NCBI RefSeq assembly: GCF_026735165.1
Contig: NZ_JAPQES010000005.1
Span: 48,733-112,732 of the forward strand
DNA from: Clostridium ganghwense
GTDB taxonomy: Bacteria; Bacillota; Clostridia; Clostridiales; Clostridiaceae
Reading direction: 5' to 3'
Length of the DNA: 64,000 bases
In this document: piece by piece, positions 18,659 to 29,041 of the stretch
Numbering within the stretch: position 1 is the stretch's first letter
Layout: each line of letters starts with the position of its first letter
Translations under genes and position numbers: made by a program
The notes under the pieces: generated by a model
Told to the model about the DNA's origin: nothing
The model's input: only the letters and a program-made list of their open reading frames with translations
The model's database searches: none

Positions 18659-18755
18659 TTTTTCCTCCTATTTTTATTAAAATAAAAATTTTCCTCATTT
18701 GTTCATACTAAGATGATTTTACCATATTTTCAATATGATTTATATTATTAAATAA

Positions 18756-18795
18756 TAAAAAAGTACCTACAACTTATTGAATTGTAAATACTTTT
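18756..18795 (-). terminator. Terminator of the diguanylate cyclase gene
   Basis: AAAGTATTTACAA and TTGTAGGTACTTT (two G-T pairs) flank a short loop, followed by a T6 run on the minus strand, 20 bases beyond the stop at 18815. Confidence 0.7.
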
Positions 18796-18814
18796 ACTTC
18801 ACCCAAATTATTTC

Positions 18815-20734
18815 TCAGTTATATATTATTACTTTATTTCTGCCTTTTTGCTTAGCAGTATAAAGCGCTTTATCTGCTCTATCAAACAATTTATCAATAT
18901 CATCTTCATCAAAATTTAATATTTGGGCTACTCCTAAACTTGCTGTAACAAATATTTGCCCTCTGTCAGTGCTTACTGAACTCTGCATTATGTTTTTTCG
19001 AATTCTTTCTGCTATTAATTGAGCTTTACAAATATCTGTTTTAGGTAAAAATACAGCAAATTCTTCTCCACCATATCGACCTAATACATCAGTATCTCTA
19101 ATTGAATCTATAATATTATTTGCAATATTACATAAAACCTGGTCACCTATTGCATGCCCATAATTATCATTTACTTGCTTAAAATGATCAATATCTATCA
19201 TAATTGCACACATAGAATATTTATGATGTATACTTAATTCAAACTCTTTTTGGGCAAGTATAAAAAAATGGCGGCGATTAAAAATTTGAGTTAATGGATC
19301 TTTTACCGCCAGCTCTCTTAAAGCCTTTTCTGCTCGTTTACGCTCAGTAATATCACGTATATACCCTAATGTAGCAAGACGTCCATTATAATTCATTACT
19401 GCAGCATTTACTTCTACATCTAATTTATCACCATTTTTACAGAGTAAAGTTATTTCATATCTGTTATTAACCTCTTCTCCCATTATACGACGCCTGTAAG
19501 TTTCCCGAACCAAGGTTCTAAATTCTTGAATAACAAATATATCAAAATAATGATTAATTACCTCTTCATACGTATGATTTATCATTTCTAATAATTTAGT
19601 ATTCATATACTTTATATATCCATCTTGTATTATTACAATACCATCATTGGCAAATTCGCAAACATTTCTATATTTTTCTTCACTAATTTGTAAAGCTTTC
19701 TCCATTTTTTTACGCTCACTTATATCATGAAGTACAATCAGCCAACCAATATTAGTATTACGTTTATTAACTAAAGGTAAAGATTCTACTTCATATATAT
19801 ATTCTTGATCAATTTTTTTTAGAGAAATTTCTAAATTTGTTTGCATGGAATTATCCATATTTTTTAAAATTTCTTGTGAATTTGGAAATATCCCATGAAA
19901 TAGCTGACCAATAACTTCATTAGTTGTAGTATTAATAATCGTTTGTGCTAATAAGTTAATATCCACAATTACCTTGTTAGCATCTAATACAATCAATCCA
20001 TCATTTATTTTTTCAAAAAGTGTTTCTCTTGCAATTGGTACTGTATTTAAAAATTTATAGCGATAGATACTAAAAAATAAAGACAAATTTAAAATTGTAA
20101 AAGTAAAAGGAGATACATCTCTCATATATTTTGGAATTAAATCTAAGAAAGACAATATATAACCACCAGCTGTAATTGTTAATCCAATCATCATAAATGA
20201 AGCTTGCTTACGATATAAATCATGTGAACGAATAAAAAATCTAATAAGCAAAATAATAAATAAAATATACATTACATAACCAAAAGCAAAATCAATCCAT
20301 GAAGCAATCCCCATATCATATATAAGAGCTGGGAATGGTCCACTTGTATCAATATATGCATTCCCTCTAAATAACTCTGTTAAATTTGATACAGCTAAAA
20401 TCCATATAATTACAGGTTCAATTGCTAATAAAATGGTAACTCTTCGTTTAAGGCATATCTTCTGTTTTGTATATTGTAAGGCAAAAGCAAAACAACTTAC
20501 CCCCATTGCACCGCCTAACATTTGAACGTTATCCCAAAATATTTTTTCTCTTAAGCTTTGTGAAAGTAATTCAAAAATATACCCCAAAGACCATAGTGAC
20601 ATTATTAAAGACATTATAAATAAAGCTATAGCTCCTGGAACAGCTCTACGCTTAAATATATATATTGCAGTACCTATGGAAAAAATTAAAGTAATCCATA
20701 ATGGTATAGTATATGGTAGTACATTCCACCTCAT
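18815..20734 (-). CDS. Membrane diguanylate cyclase: 7TM sensor, two PAS, GGDEF
   Basis: A 639-residue signalling enzyme. Seven hydrophobic helices in the first 225 residues match the histidine-kinase-type 7TM sensor domain. Two PAS domains follow (about 232-345 and 350-470), then the GGDEF domain from about 475. The active site is GGEEF (554-558) and the inhibitory I-site RDTD stands five residues before it (545-548), so feedback-inhibited cyclase activity, two GTP to c-di-GMP, is expected. Start ATG at 20734 follows AGGAGG. Monocistronic. An HD-GYP protein at 57886-59406 is a possible counterpart. The ligand sensed is unknown. Confidence 0.92.
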   Translation of the reverse strand: MRWNVLPYTIPLWITLIFSIGTAIYIFKRRAVPGAIALFIMSLIMSLWSLGYIFELLSQSLREKIFWDNVQMLGGAMGVSCFAFALQYTKQKICLKRRVTILLAIEPVIIWILAVSNLTELFRGNAYIDTSGPFPALIYDMGIASWIDFAFGYVMYILFIILLIRFFIRSHDLYRKQASFMMIGLTITAGGYILSFLDLIPKYMRDVSPFTFTILNLSLFFSIYRYKFLNTVPIARETLFEKINDGLIVLDANKVIVDINLLAQTIINTTTNEVIGQLFHGIFPNSQEILKNMDNSMQTNLEISLKKIDQEYIYEVESLPLVNKRNTNIGWLIVLHDISERKKMEKALQISEEKYRNVCEFANDGIVIIQDGYIKYMNTKLLEMINHTYEEVINHYFDIFVIQEFRTLVRETYRRRIMGEEVNNRYEITLLCKNGDKLDVEVNAAVMNYNGRLATLGYIRDITERKRAEKALRELAVKDPLTQIFNRRHFFILAQKEFELSIHHKYSMCAIMIDIDHFKQVNDNYGHAIGDQVLCNIANNIIDSIRDTDVLGRYGGEEFAVFLPKTDICKAQLIAERIRKNIMQSSVSTDRGQIFVTASLGVAQILNFDEDDIDKLFDRADKALYTAKQKGRNKVIIYN

Positions 20735-20970
20735 TATTTATCCTCCTGAATATCTCTCCTTAGGTAGAAATCACATTGTTATCAATATTATTTTTCAATA
20801 CTATATTAATCTCCCCTTTTTATAATTAATATATAATATCTTTATACCTAATTATATATTTTTCGACATTTTTCTCTTTTGCTTTAGTTAAAATTTTCAT
20901 ATGCTTTGCATTTTTATGAATTTAACTACTTTAGTGCTTTAACAACTCATCTTGTATATTTTAAATATAT
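20735..20970. other. Intergenic stretch without recognised features
   Basis: This AT-rich gap upstream of the diguanylate cyclase gene must hold its promoter, but no clear -35/-10 pair, sigma-D site or riboswitch was seen. No coding frame is convincing. Confidence 0.5.
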
Positions 20971-21005
20971 AAAAAACATCTAATCTTTACAATTAGATGT
21001 TTTTT
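20971..21005. terminator. Strong bidirectional terminator
   Basis: AAAAAACATCTAAT and its exact complement flank a seven-base loop with T6 tails both ways. It ends the MutS-like, WYL and GyrI-like operon read on the minus strand. Confidence 0.88.
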
Positions 21006-21062
21006 ATTATGCTTATATATTAACTTTCAAATCTTCTGTATTTACCATCATCCACAAATGTT

Positions 21063-21524
21063 TTATATAATTGATATATAAATATCTATAATCTGATCAG
21101 TCATATCTTCAGAGTTATTATGATATATTTCAAAATCACATTCATATTTCCTGTTAAGATTAAGTGCCCAAATAGCTTCCCATACATCCATTACTGCTTC
21201 CTGAATATGACCCCTAATAGAAAACTTTGCATACTTACCTGCATTGATTGTTTTAAAAATTAATGGATGTTTTAAATCACCAACTGCACTAACTTCACAA
21301 CAAGTCATAAAACTATAGGGTTTTGTATAATCCCCTTCGTAATTAGTATACAATCCTATACCTTGTTGATTTACCTTATTTTCAATATTATTATAAACTT
21401 CTTCTGCTATAAACCTCTGCCATAATTCACCAATGTCTTTTACAGCTTGCATATTTTCATTTGTAGTCTTTTTAATAATACCTACAACTTGTTTTTCTTT
21501 CAATTCAACTATTTCATATTTCAT
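21063..21524 (-). CDS. GyrI-like effector-binding domain protein
   Basis: A 153-residue stand-alone protein of the GyrI-like/AraC effector-binding fold. It shows the typical opening (YEIVELKEKQVVGI), a middle strand pair GIGLYTNYEGDY, the segment FKTINAGKYAKFSIRGH (about 93-109) and a C-terminal DFEIYHNN...IDIYISI. Such proteins bind small, often aromatic or cationic, molecules. Start is ATG at 21524 behind GAGGAG; the in-frame TTG at 21539 overlaps that site. It follows the WYL regulator by about 100 bases in the same direction, a common pairing that suggests it senses or buffers that regulator's ligand. Confidence 0.83.
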   Translation of the reverse strand: MKYEIVELKEKQVVGIIKKTTNENMQAVKDIGELWQRFIAEEVYNNIENKVNQQGIGLYTNYEGDYTKPYSFMTCCEVSAVGDLKHPLIFKTINAGKYAKFSIRGHIQEAVMDVWEAIWALNLNRKYECDFEIYHNNSEDMTDQIIDIYISII

Positions 21525-21623
21525 GATATCACTCCTCAAAATTTCTTTAATGAAATCATATCATAGAAAAGTTGACAGCTATATGTCATATATAATAATA
21601 AATTTATAAATTATTTATATATT

Positions 21624-22553
21624 CTAGTTTTTTATCTTTTTAAGGATTTTTTCTACTTCACCTAGAAATTTTTCTTTCAAATATTCAGGTTCTATGATTT
21701 TGACCGAACTGCCAAATCCTAGAATAAAATTAATAAGGTTATAATCATGATAATATTTAAATTTAACTGTAACTGACTCAGTATTTATTTCTATAAATTC
21801 CGCTTCTGTAAAATAGTCATAAAGTTTTCCTAGTTCAGCTCTATGGAATTTAAGAATTACAACATCACAATTTTTATAATCAGCAATATAAGTTAAATTA
21901 TTATCATTTTCATGTTTTGGAATAAAAGTTTTTTCTGTTATCTCTAGAGCTCTAATTCTTGTCAGTTTAAAAACTCTAAAATCATTCCTAAATTTACAAA
22001 ACCCATTAAAATACCAAAAGCCATTATTCAATCTTATAAGCAGTGGTTCAACTTGTCTAAGTATAGTTTCTCCATAGTAATTAGTATATCTAAATCTTAC
22101 TATTCGTTTTTCATCAATAGCTTCTTTTAATAGTTTAAGTTTATTTTTTGTATCTATTTCCATTTCATCTCTTATAATACTAAATTTAAGGATATCAATA
22201 GATTTTGATAATTGTTTGTAAATATCTTCATCAGATATTTTTTCAATTTTTTTAATGAGTAAATCAGTACTTCTATCTTCAAATAATGTTTTTCTTAATT
22301 TCAAACTATCTATTATAAGTTCCTTTTCTTTTTCACCAAAAAGATGACTATCTATTTTACAATTGTTGACAAGTTCTATACCTCCATCCCTGCCTGAATA
22401 AGTTATAATTGGTATTCCTGCTAATTCAATTGACTCAATATCTCTATAAATTGTTCTCTTAGAAACTTCAAAATAGTTAGCCAAGTAATTGGCACTAACT
22501 CTCTTTTCCGTAAGTAGAATAAGTAATATACCGAATAACCGTTCAAGTTTCAA
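21624..22553 (-). CDS. HTH and WYL domain transcriptional regulator (YafY-like)
   Basis: A 309-residue regulator. The N-terminal winged helix is at about 5-60 (VSANYLANYFEVSKRTIYRDIESIELAGIPI). A helical linker is followed by the WYL domain (about 140-215: IVRFRYTNYYGETILRQVEPLLIRLNNGFWYFNGFC) and a WCX-type C-terminal extension. WYL domains bind nucleic acid or nucleotide-like effectors. The start is TTG at 22553 behind AAGGAG. It lies 13 bases after the MutS-like gene and is therefore probably cotranscribed with it. Target genes unknown. Confidence 0.9.
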   Translation of the reverse strand: MKLERLFGILLILLTEKRVSANYLANYFEVSKRTIYRDIESIELAGIPIITYSGRDGGIELVNNCKIDSHLFGEKEKELIIDSLKLRKTLFEDRSTDLLIKKIEKISDEDIYKQLSKSIDILKFSIIRDEMEIDTKNKLKLLKEAIDEKRIVRFRYTNYYGETILRQVEPLLIRLNNGFWYFNGFCKFRNDFRVFKLTRIRALEITEKTFIPKHENDNNLTYIADYKNCDVVILKFHRAELGKLYDYFTEAEFIEINTESVTVKFKYYHDYNLINFILGFGSSVKIIEPEYLKEKFLGEVEKILKKIKN

Positions 22554-22566
22554 ATCATCACTCCTT

Positions 22567-24384
22567 CTACTTACTCTGAGGTATAGTATCTACTATTCCT
22601 GCAATCTTCATAAGATACATGGCATTTCTTGTAGTAGAAACTCCCCCTCTTAACTTATAATCAAAATATATCTTATTATTTCTGTAGTATTCTTCAAAAT
22701 GATAGTTTATAACACTATAATTTTCTTTTTGCAAACTTCCAAGCTCCAAATCATGAGTTGAAATCATTCCTAGTACTTTTTCCTTGCTAAGTTTGTTTAT
22801 TAAAATCCTTGCTCCTGTATGCCTATCTATGGAATTAGTTCCCTTAAATATTTCATCTAACAAAAAGAATATATTTCTTCCTTCTTTAGTTTTCCTTACA
22901 AGTTCCTTTATTCTAAGCAACTCTCCATAAAAAGATGAAATATTTTTTTCTAAATTATCGCTAATTCTCATACAAGTAAATATCTCCATTATGCTGCATT
23001 CAAAATTCTTTGCACACACAGGTGCTCCTGCATATGCTAATACTAAATTTATACCAGCTGTTCTGAGAAAAGTACTTTTCCCAGACATATTTGATCCTGT
23101 AATTAATACAACTTTTTTACCTTTTCCTATAGTCAAATCATTACATACTTTTTTGTTTCCCAAAAGAGGATGACCCATATTTTTCCCTTTAAATACAAAT
23201 TCATCATTTTTAAAATTCGGCATAGTCCAATCTGAATTATCAAAAGCCAAGGTTGAAAAACTTGCTAATTCTTCTATAGTACCTATAGTTTCTAACCACT
23301 TTTCAAAATTTTCACCATATAGTTTTCTCCATTTTTCAAGATTTATCATACAATGATAATCCCATAAAAACACATAGTTTAATATAAAATATATTAAATT
23401 TTTTCTATCTAAAATTAAATCTGAAAGTTTATTAAGCTTTATTATCTTTTGTGAAGCAGTACTGTTTTTATATGTAAGATTCATTTTTAATTCCTTCAAA
23501 TAGGTTGATTTAAAGTTCATTTTTTCAATAAGTTTTAACATATTATAATAATCATTTATTTGTTTTCTATAAATATAAACCGTATCTAATACACTATTTC
23601 TTTCATTTTTATTTATTCTAAGAATAATAAGATTTATAGTTATAAACAATAAAGGTATATAATAACTTTTAAATATACCTAAAAAATAATATATAATAGC
23701 TCCTAAAGTTACTACTGGTAACGCTATACTAATAATTTTAATAAATTTACTATCATAAAGATTGTGTTTCTGTTTTGTCCATTTTAATAAACTTTCTACA
23801 TTTTTACCTGAATGAAAATTTCTAAGTCCTGTTCCTTTTAGTCTTTGCCTAAATCCTATCATTTTACTAAGTTCTTTTATAGCTTCTTGTCTTTTATAAA
23901 TTTTCTGTTCTGAATAACTACTATTGGTCAAACTCTTTTTCAATTTTTCTCTTCCAATATAAGTTGTAGTATCATTTATATACTGAAAAAGAGATGCTCT
24001 ACCAAATATATCCAAGTCATTAGAATACGGATGGTTTTCATCTCTATATTCTTCTCCATCATCCTCAAATTCTTTCCATCTTCCCTCTACACGTTCTATA
24101 CATTGCATATTTATACTGTATATATTAGATATTAAATCTCTATTATTTATTACTTTGTCATGTATTAAAACCATGATTATAAATCCCAAAACAAATATAC
24201 AAAATGCAAAAAGACTTAAATATATATTTTTTATACTATAATAAGAAATTAAAGGGAAAACTACAGCACTTATAAAAAGTATCATTCTAATTGAGCTTAT
24301 GATATTTATAATTTTATTTTGTTTTTCTAAAATTTTCTTATATCTTTCTTTTCTTTTAGAATAAGTTTCTTTTATATCTATCAA
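22567..24384 (-). CDS. Membrane-associated MutS-like ATPase
   Basis: A 605-residue protein with only the core and ATPase part of MutS. The P-loop GSNMSGKST is at 430-438, then the switch segment SDNLEKNISSFYGELLRI, Walker B FFLLDEIFKG (about 497-506) and STHDLELG. In place of mismatch-recognition domains it has two pairs of membrane-type helices (about 30-76 and 214-256). It thus belongs to the MutS-related membrane proteins of firmicutes, whose role is unknown; mismatch repair is unlikely. Start TTG at 24384 follows AGGAG by eight bases. First gene of an operon with the WYL regulator and GyrI-like protein. Confidence 0.85.
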   Translation of the reverse strand: MIDIKETYSKRKERYKKILEKQNKIINIISSIRMILFISAVVFPLISYYSIKNIYLSLFAFCIFVLGFIIMVLIHDKVINNRDLISNIYSINMQCIERVEGRWKEFEDDGEEYRDENHPYSNDLDIFGRASLFQYINDTTTYIGREKLKKSLTNSSYSEQKIYKRQEAIKELSKMIGFRQRLKGTGLRNFHSGKNVESLLKWTKQKHNLYDSKFIKIISIALPVVTLGAIIYYFLGIFKSYYIPLLFITINLIILRINKNERNSVLDTVYIYRKQINDYYNMLKLIEKMNFKSTYLKELKMNLTYKNSTASQKIIKLNKLSDLILDRKNLIYFILNYVFLWDYHCMINLEKWRKLYGENFEKWLETIGTIEELASFSTLAFDNSDWTMPNFKNDEFVFKGKNMGHPLLGNKKVCNDLTIGKGKKVVLITGSNMSGKSTFLRTAGINLVLAYAGAPVCAKNFECSIMEIFTCMRISDNLEKNISSFYGELLRIKELVRKTKEGRNIFFLLDEIFKGTNSIDRHTGARILINKLSKEKVLGMISTHDLELGSLQKENYSVINYHFEEYYRNNKIYFDYKLRGGVSTTRNAMYLMKIAGIVDTIPQSK

Positions 24385-24538
24385 GCATATCTCTCCTTTT
24401 TAATTATATTTTCGTAATTGAAAATACTCTAATACTATATCATACAAAATATACCTCAACAACAAATATTTATAAAATAAAAACTCTAGTCTTTGATATC
24501 CCTTTTCTCTCTATATCCTTATTTTATATTAAAAACTA

Positions 24539-24565
24539 TAAAGTTAATTTTTAGTATCCCGATAA
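24539..24565 (+). promoter_or_regulatory. Sigma-D (flagellar/chemotaxis) promoter of the MCP gene
   Basis: TAAA at 24539-24542 is followed after 15 bases by CCCGATAA at 24558-24565, almost the sigma-28 consensus TAAA-N15-GCCGATAA. It lies 70 bases upstream of a chemotaxis receptor gene, the expected kind of target. Confidence 0.75.
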
Positions 24566-24636
24566 TATAACTGTTTGACATCATCATGGTTTTATTGCAA
24601 ATATAAAAAAATTTTGAAAGCAGAAAGGATAAAATT

Positions 24637-25923
24637 ATGGAATTCTCTACTAACACACAAAAAAGTGAAAATAAAATTAAAAAATACATAACTACAACAA
24701 TGCTTACTATTATTCCTTCTACTATGATTTTAGGAATAATAACCAGCTATGTATTATCTCTTACTGGTTATAAGTTTGCTTTAAACATATTTTTTTATGT
24801 ACTATCGGGTATAATTGTTGGCTGTGCATCTATAATTAAAAATATTAAAAAGTTCATAAAACCATCTATTTTAATAAATGAATTTGCTCAAAGCTTAGAA
24901 AGAAATGACTTTACATATAAAATCGAAACTTCTGCAAACTCAGCTAAATCAGAATACTTATACAGCTTAAATAATATAATGGAAAAATTAACATTGCTGA
25001 TTACTGAAATAAAACAACTGAGTAAAACTGTGTATATTGTATCTGAAGATAATATGTCTCTTTTAAATAACGCATTACAAGTTACAACTAAAGTAACTTC
25101 ATCTGTATCAGATTTATCCAATACATCTATGGAACAAGCAAATTCAATAGAATATTGTAATAATTTATTATCCAATATAGCTAAAGGCCTAAATAACATT
25201 TCAATAAATATGAATGATTCTAAACAACTTACAGAAAAAGCCATAAGTACAATTAATAATATAGAAGAAAATATAGAACTTCAAAATAAAAAAATGTCTG
25301 AAACTAAACATACATCTATTAATGCTACTAATTCTATTAAAACTCTTGAGCAAAACTCAAAAGAAATAGGTGAAATAGTAGAAGTAATAAGCAGTATTGC
25401 CGAACAAACAAATTTACTAGCATTAAATGCATCTATTGAAGCATCTAGAGCAGGAGAACATGGAAAAGGATTTGCTGTAGTAGCAGAAGAAGTAAGAAAA
25501 TTAGCCGAGCAATCATCTATATCAGCACAAAAAATTAACGAATTAGTTTTATATGTTCAATCAGGTATTGGTAAAACTGCAAAAGAAATAAATGAAGTTG
25601 AAAAAGTAGTAGATGAACAAAACCATTCTCTGAATAAAACAATAACTGCTTTTAAACAAATATCTGAAGTTGTAAACACACTAATATCAAATGTAAATAA
25701 TGTTGCTGATGCTTCGGTAAAGTTAAATAATAATTGTACCGAAACAGTAGAAGAAATGAATAATATATCTTTAATTTCACAAACCTATGCTGCTAGTAGC
25801 CAAGAAGTATATTCCTTAATGGATGAGCAATTTACAACAATAAAAAAAGTAAAAGAATCTGGGAATAACCTTGTTGAATTGGTAGAAAATTTAGATAATA
25901 CTATGGGAAAATATAAAATATAG
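24637..25923 (+). CDS. Methyl-accepting chemotaxis protein without extracellular sensor
   Basis: A 428-residue receptor. Two membrane helices (about 17-41 and 47-69) are separated by only five or six residues, so there is no periplasmic-type ligand domain. A HAMP-like stretch follows, then a long coiled-coil signalling domain with the highly conserved hairpin tip [19 protein letters not shown]...[16 protein letters not shown] (about 262-300). It couples to CheA/CheW. With no outer domain it may sense membrane or cytoplasmic state. Start ATG at 24637 follows AAAGGA. Expressed from a sigma-D-like promoter as a single gene with a strong terminator. Confidence 0.93.
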   Translation: MEFSTNTQKSENKIKKYITTTMLTIIPSTMILGIITSYVLSLTGYKFALNIFFYVLSGIIVGCASIIKNIKKFIKPSILINEFAQSLERNDFTYKIETSANSAKSEYLYSLNNIMEKLTLLITEIKQLSKTVYIVSEDNMSLLNNALQVTTKVTSSVSDLSNTSMEQANSIEYCNNLLSNIAKGLNNISINMNDSKQLTEKAISTINNIEENIELQNKKMSETKHTSINATNSIKTLEQNSKEIGEIVEVISSIAEQTNLLALNASIEASRAGEHGKGFAVVAEEVRKLAEQSSISAQKINELVLYVQSGIGKTAKEINEVEKVVDEQNHSLNKTITAFKQISEVVNTLISNVNNVADASVKLNNNCTETVEEMNNISLISQTYAASSQEVYSLMDEQFTTIKKVKESGNNLVELVENLDNTMGKYKI

Positions 25924-25952
25924 AATAAATATTATACTCTTTTTTTCATTAT

Positions 25953-25995
25953 AAAAAGCAAGACTTTATTTTAATTTAATAAGGTCTTGCTCTTT
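25953..25995 (+). terminator. Terminator of the MCP gene (repeated elsewhere in the window)
   Basis: AAAAAGCAAGACTTTATT pairs with the following AATAAGGTCTTGCTCTTT around a short AT loop. Almost the same hairpin, read in its own transcript direction, ends the HD-GYP gene at 57818-57861. It can also serve the convergent methyltransferase gene. Confidence 0.85.
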
Positions 25996-26042
25996 ATCTT
26001 TCATATTTCATTGACATTATATCTGTATCGAACTTTTGTATC

Positions 26043-27230
26043 TTAGTAAACTCTTATAAATAAAACCTTTAAATAGTTGCCTTCTGGAAATTTATCTGTA
26101 ACTGCAAAATCTTTTGGAAGCTGATGTTCCTCTACTATTTGATATTTCTTATTTGATTCTTTAAAAGCTTCATCTATAAATTTCTTAAATTTTGTCATAT
26201 TAAATGTACTACAGTTTGTAGAAGCTACAATTACCCCTTCATCTTCTGTTATTTCAATAGTCGATTTAACTAAATCTTTATAATCTCTAGCTGCACTAAA
26301 GCTGTTGTCTTTAGATGTAGCAAAACTCGGTGGATCAAGAATAACCATATCAAATTTTATATTATTCTTTTTGGCATACTTAAAATAAACAAAAAGATCT
26401 TCCACTATTATATTATGTTTTTTATAATCAATATTATTTATAGTAAAATTCTCAATAGTTTTATCTAAACTTCTCTTTGCCAAATCAAGGCTTGTAGTAA
26501 CTGCTCCACCTTTGGCTGCAAACATGGAAAAAGCTCCTGTATAGGAAAAAGTATTAAGCACAGTTTTACCTTTAGAATATCTGTCTCTAATAGCCTTTCT
26601 TACTTCCTTCTGATCTAAAAATATACCTACCATTGCACCTTCATTAAGGTAAATTGCAAAATTAACTCCATTTTCCTTAACTATAAGAGGTTCTGGTGCT
26701 TTTCTTCCACATACGTAGCTGTCTTCATCTAAAACCATACCATTTTCGTCAAATCTCATTTTTTCATATATACCATCAAAAGGTACTAGTGATTTTATTG
26801 CTTTAATTATTATATCTCTAAATGCATATATTCCCTTACTATACCATGTTATTAGATAATAACCATCAAAATAGTCAATAGTAAGACCTCCTATTCCATC
26901 CCCTTCCCCATTAACTACTCTAAATGCAGTGGTATCTTTGGAATAATAAAACTTTTTTCTTTTATATAATGCATTTCCAAGCTTATCATAAAATAATTTA
27001 TAATCAAGAGAACTTTTTTTACTATTACTTAAAATCCAACCGTATCCTTTATTCTGCTTTCCATAATATCCTCTTCCTAAAAAAGTATTCTTTTTATCTA
27101 TAAGTTTTACAATTTGTCCTTCCTTTTTTAACTCTTCTATATTCTCTATAGCTTCTTTAAAAATTAACGGATATCCATTCTTATATTTATTTACAAATTG
27201 TTTTTTTACTATAAGTGTTGTCTCGTTCAT
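26043..27230 (-). CDS. Class I rRNA large-subunit methyltransferase, RlmI-like
   Basis: A 395-residue protein with an N-terminal PUA-type RNA-binding region (about 5-75, with RGYYGKQNKGYGWILS) and a SAM-dependent methyltransferase domain. SAM motif I is NTFSYTGAFSMFAAKGGA (about 226-243), the acidic motif II end is SLDLA, and the catalytic motif IV is LDPPSF (about 300). A C-terminal Cys (STNCS) fits 5-methylcytosine chemistry, as in RlmI, which methylates 23S rRNA C1962. Length agrees with RlmI. ATG at 27230 has a modest AGGATGG site. Single gene with TATAAT-like boxes upstream. Confidence 0.88.
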   Translation of the reverse strand: MNETTLIVKKQFVNKYKNGYPLIFKEAIENIEELKKEGQIVKLIDKKNTFLGRGYYGKQNKGYGWILSNSKKSSLDYKLFYDKLGNALYKRKKFYYSKDTTAFRVVNGEGDGIGGLTIDYFDGYYLITWYSKGIYAFRDIIIKAIKSLVPFDGIYEKMRFDENGMVLDEDSYVCGRKAPEPLIVKENGVNFAIYLNEGAMVGIFLDQKEVRKAIRDRYSKGKTVLNTFSYTGAFSMFAAKGGAVTTSLDLAKRSLDKTIENFTINNIDYKKHNIIVEDLFVYFKYAKKNNIKFDMVILDPPSFATSKDNSFSAARDYKDLVKSTIEITEDEGVIVASTNCSTFNMTKFKKFIDEAFKESNKKYQIVEEHQLPKDFAVTDKFPEGNYLKVLFIRVY

Positions 27231-27318
27231 AATATACCATCCTAAACTAAATTTATTGTACTATTTCATTATACCATTTAGTAATTATATCATAAATATT
27301 GATTTTTAGTGCGTAATT

Positions 27319-29041
27319 TTATCCTTTAAAAGCTCTCCAAAACTCACCATTAACATCAATAATATTCATTATATCTGCGTAAGGTATTTTGAATGTAGGG
27401 AATCCTGCAACATAAGGTGCTATTTCATAAGGATAAAAATAAATATATAGAGCATCGTCTGTTACATAGAATGGCTGATTTTCTTTTATACCCTTATAGT
27501 TATAAAGCCATACATATGAATACTCTTCGTTATTTTTTATTTGATTTTCTATAATATCGCTAAGTACTTTTACATAATTACTATCCTCTTTAAATAAATC
27601 TTTAAGCTCATAAAATCTTCCACTAACTAAATCCACATGTGCATAAATCTCTGTTGGCATACCATGAGCTGCACCAAAATAATATTTATATCCCAAAAGC
27701 TCCAAAACTAACAAATTGTTTTTGAAGAATTCAACTGAAAAATCTCCTGAATAATTGTATTCAAGCTGAACATGGCTATTAATATCTTTAATTTGTGATA
27801 ATTCTTTCAAATTTTTATTTACCCTTTTTTGGGCTTTTTTATTTACCATACCTTTAACTTGAGGATAGTATACTACATAATCCTTATTGGAATTGAATTT
27901 TTTTTCTTTAACACTATACTTCTCATTCAAAGGAATAATGGTATTTTGCTTGTATATAATATTTCCTGCTTTATCTAAATAAGATTGTCTATAATCTACA
28001 TCTGCTTTGATAACATCTTTCTCAAATGTCAAATTTCCACTTCCCCTTACTACCGGTAAGCTTTTTACCCGTCTTCCACTTTTATCAATAAAAAAATGTA
28101 TACTTATTGTCATATGCAGAAGCTAATCCATCTTTGTAATTTGAAATACCATAGTAAATATAATTCGTAAGGAACATACCATCAGTATCAGCAATTGCAT
28201 ATTTTGAACCTCTAAAAGGTTTCTTTTTATCAATAGGTATTCCAACAGCTACCCTATTCTCACCTAATAACTGTATATCATTATACTTAGGCTTTATTAT
28301 AAAATCACCTTTTTTATCTATAACTCCATAACTATTGCCATAATCTTCTGCAATATTAACAACTGTCCTTCCTCCACTGAAAGGTTGAGTGCTTGTATAT
28401 TTAGGTTGTATCACTACGTTTCCATCTTCATTTATAAAACCATATTTCCCATCAATATTTTCCTTAAATGCTAAAAGTCCCTCTCCTCTGTTGCCCACAT
28501 AAGCATACTTATATGTGTTTAATACTTCTCCATTTAAGCCTATTAGTTGGTACTCACCCTCTCTAACTTTAACAATTGCCTTACCTTCTTTAGAATCGCT
28601 GACATTTTCATATTTAGCAGGTATTACTTTATTCCCTTGTCTATCCAAATATCCATACAACCATTTTCCTTGTGAGTCTGTGATACTGTATAAAGCTCTT
28701 TCCTCTTGAAATGTTCCTATAAAATTATATTGTTTTGTTGTTATTTCTTTTCCACTCTCATCTATCAGCTTAAATCCACCTTTATCAACAATAACTGCTC
28801 GTCCTTCTGAAAATTGATTAATAGTATCATACTTTGGATGTACAACATATTTTCCTGATTCATCAATAATTCCATAACGATTTTTAAACTCTACAATAGC
28901 AAGATAATTATCTTGGAAACTGTTAGCATAATCATATTTAGGTTTAATTATAAACTCTCCTATATTGTTTATATATCCCCATTTTACTCCATCAATATTT
29001 TTGACTGAAGCAGTATATAAATTCTCAGTTCCACACCACAT
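27319..29041 (-). pseudogene. WG-repeat/DUF3298 protein, frameshifted at a T7 run
   Basis: Two overlapping frames form one protein. From ATG at 29041 (AAAGGA upstream) 300-odd residues contain about seven WG repeats and end ...YDNKYTFFY, stop. The next frame continues with FFIDKSGRRVK, the rest of that WG repeat, then a DUF3298/RsiV-like domain (about 240 residues: VVYYPQVKGM..., YYFGAAHGMPTEIYAHVD, DDALYIYFYPYEIAPY). The junction is a run of seven Ts on the coding strand (28090-28096); with six Ts the frames join into about 573 residues. No signal peptide is seen. It could be a slippage-prone, phase-variable gene, a true mutation or a sequencing error. Confidence 0.83.
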
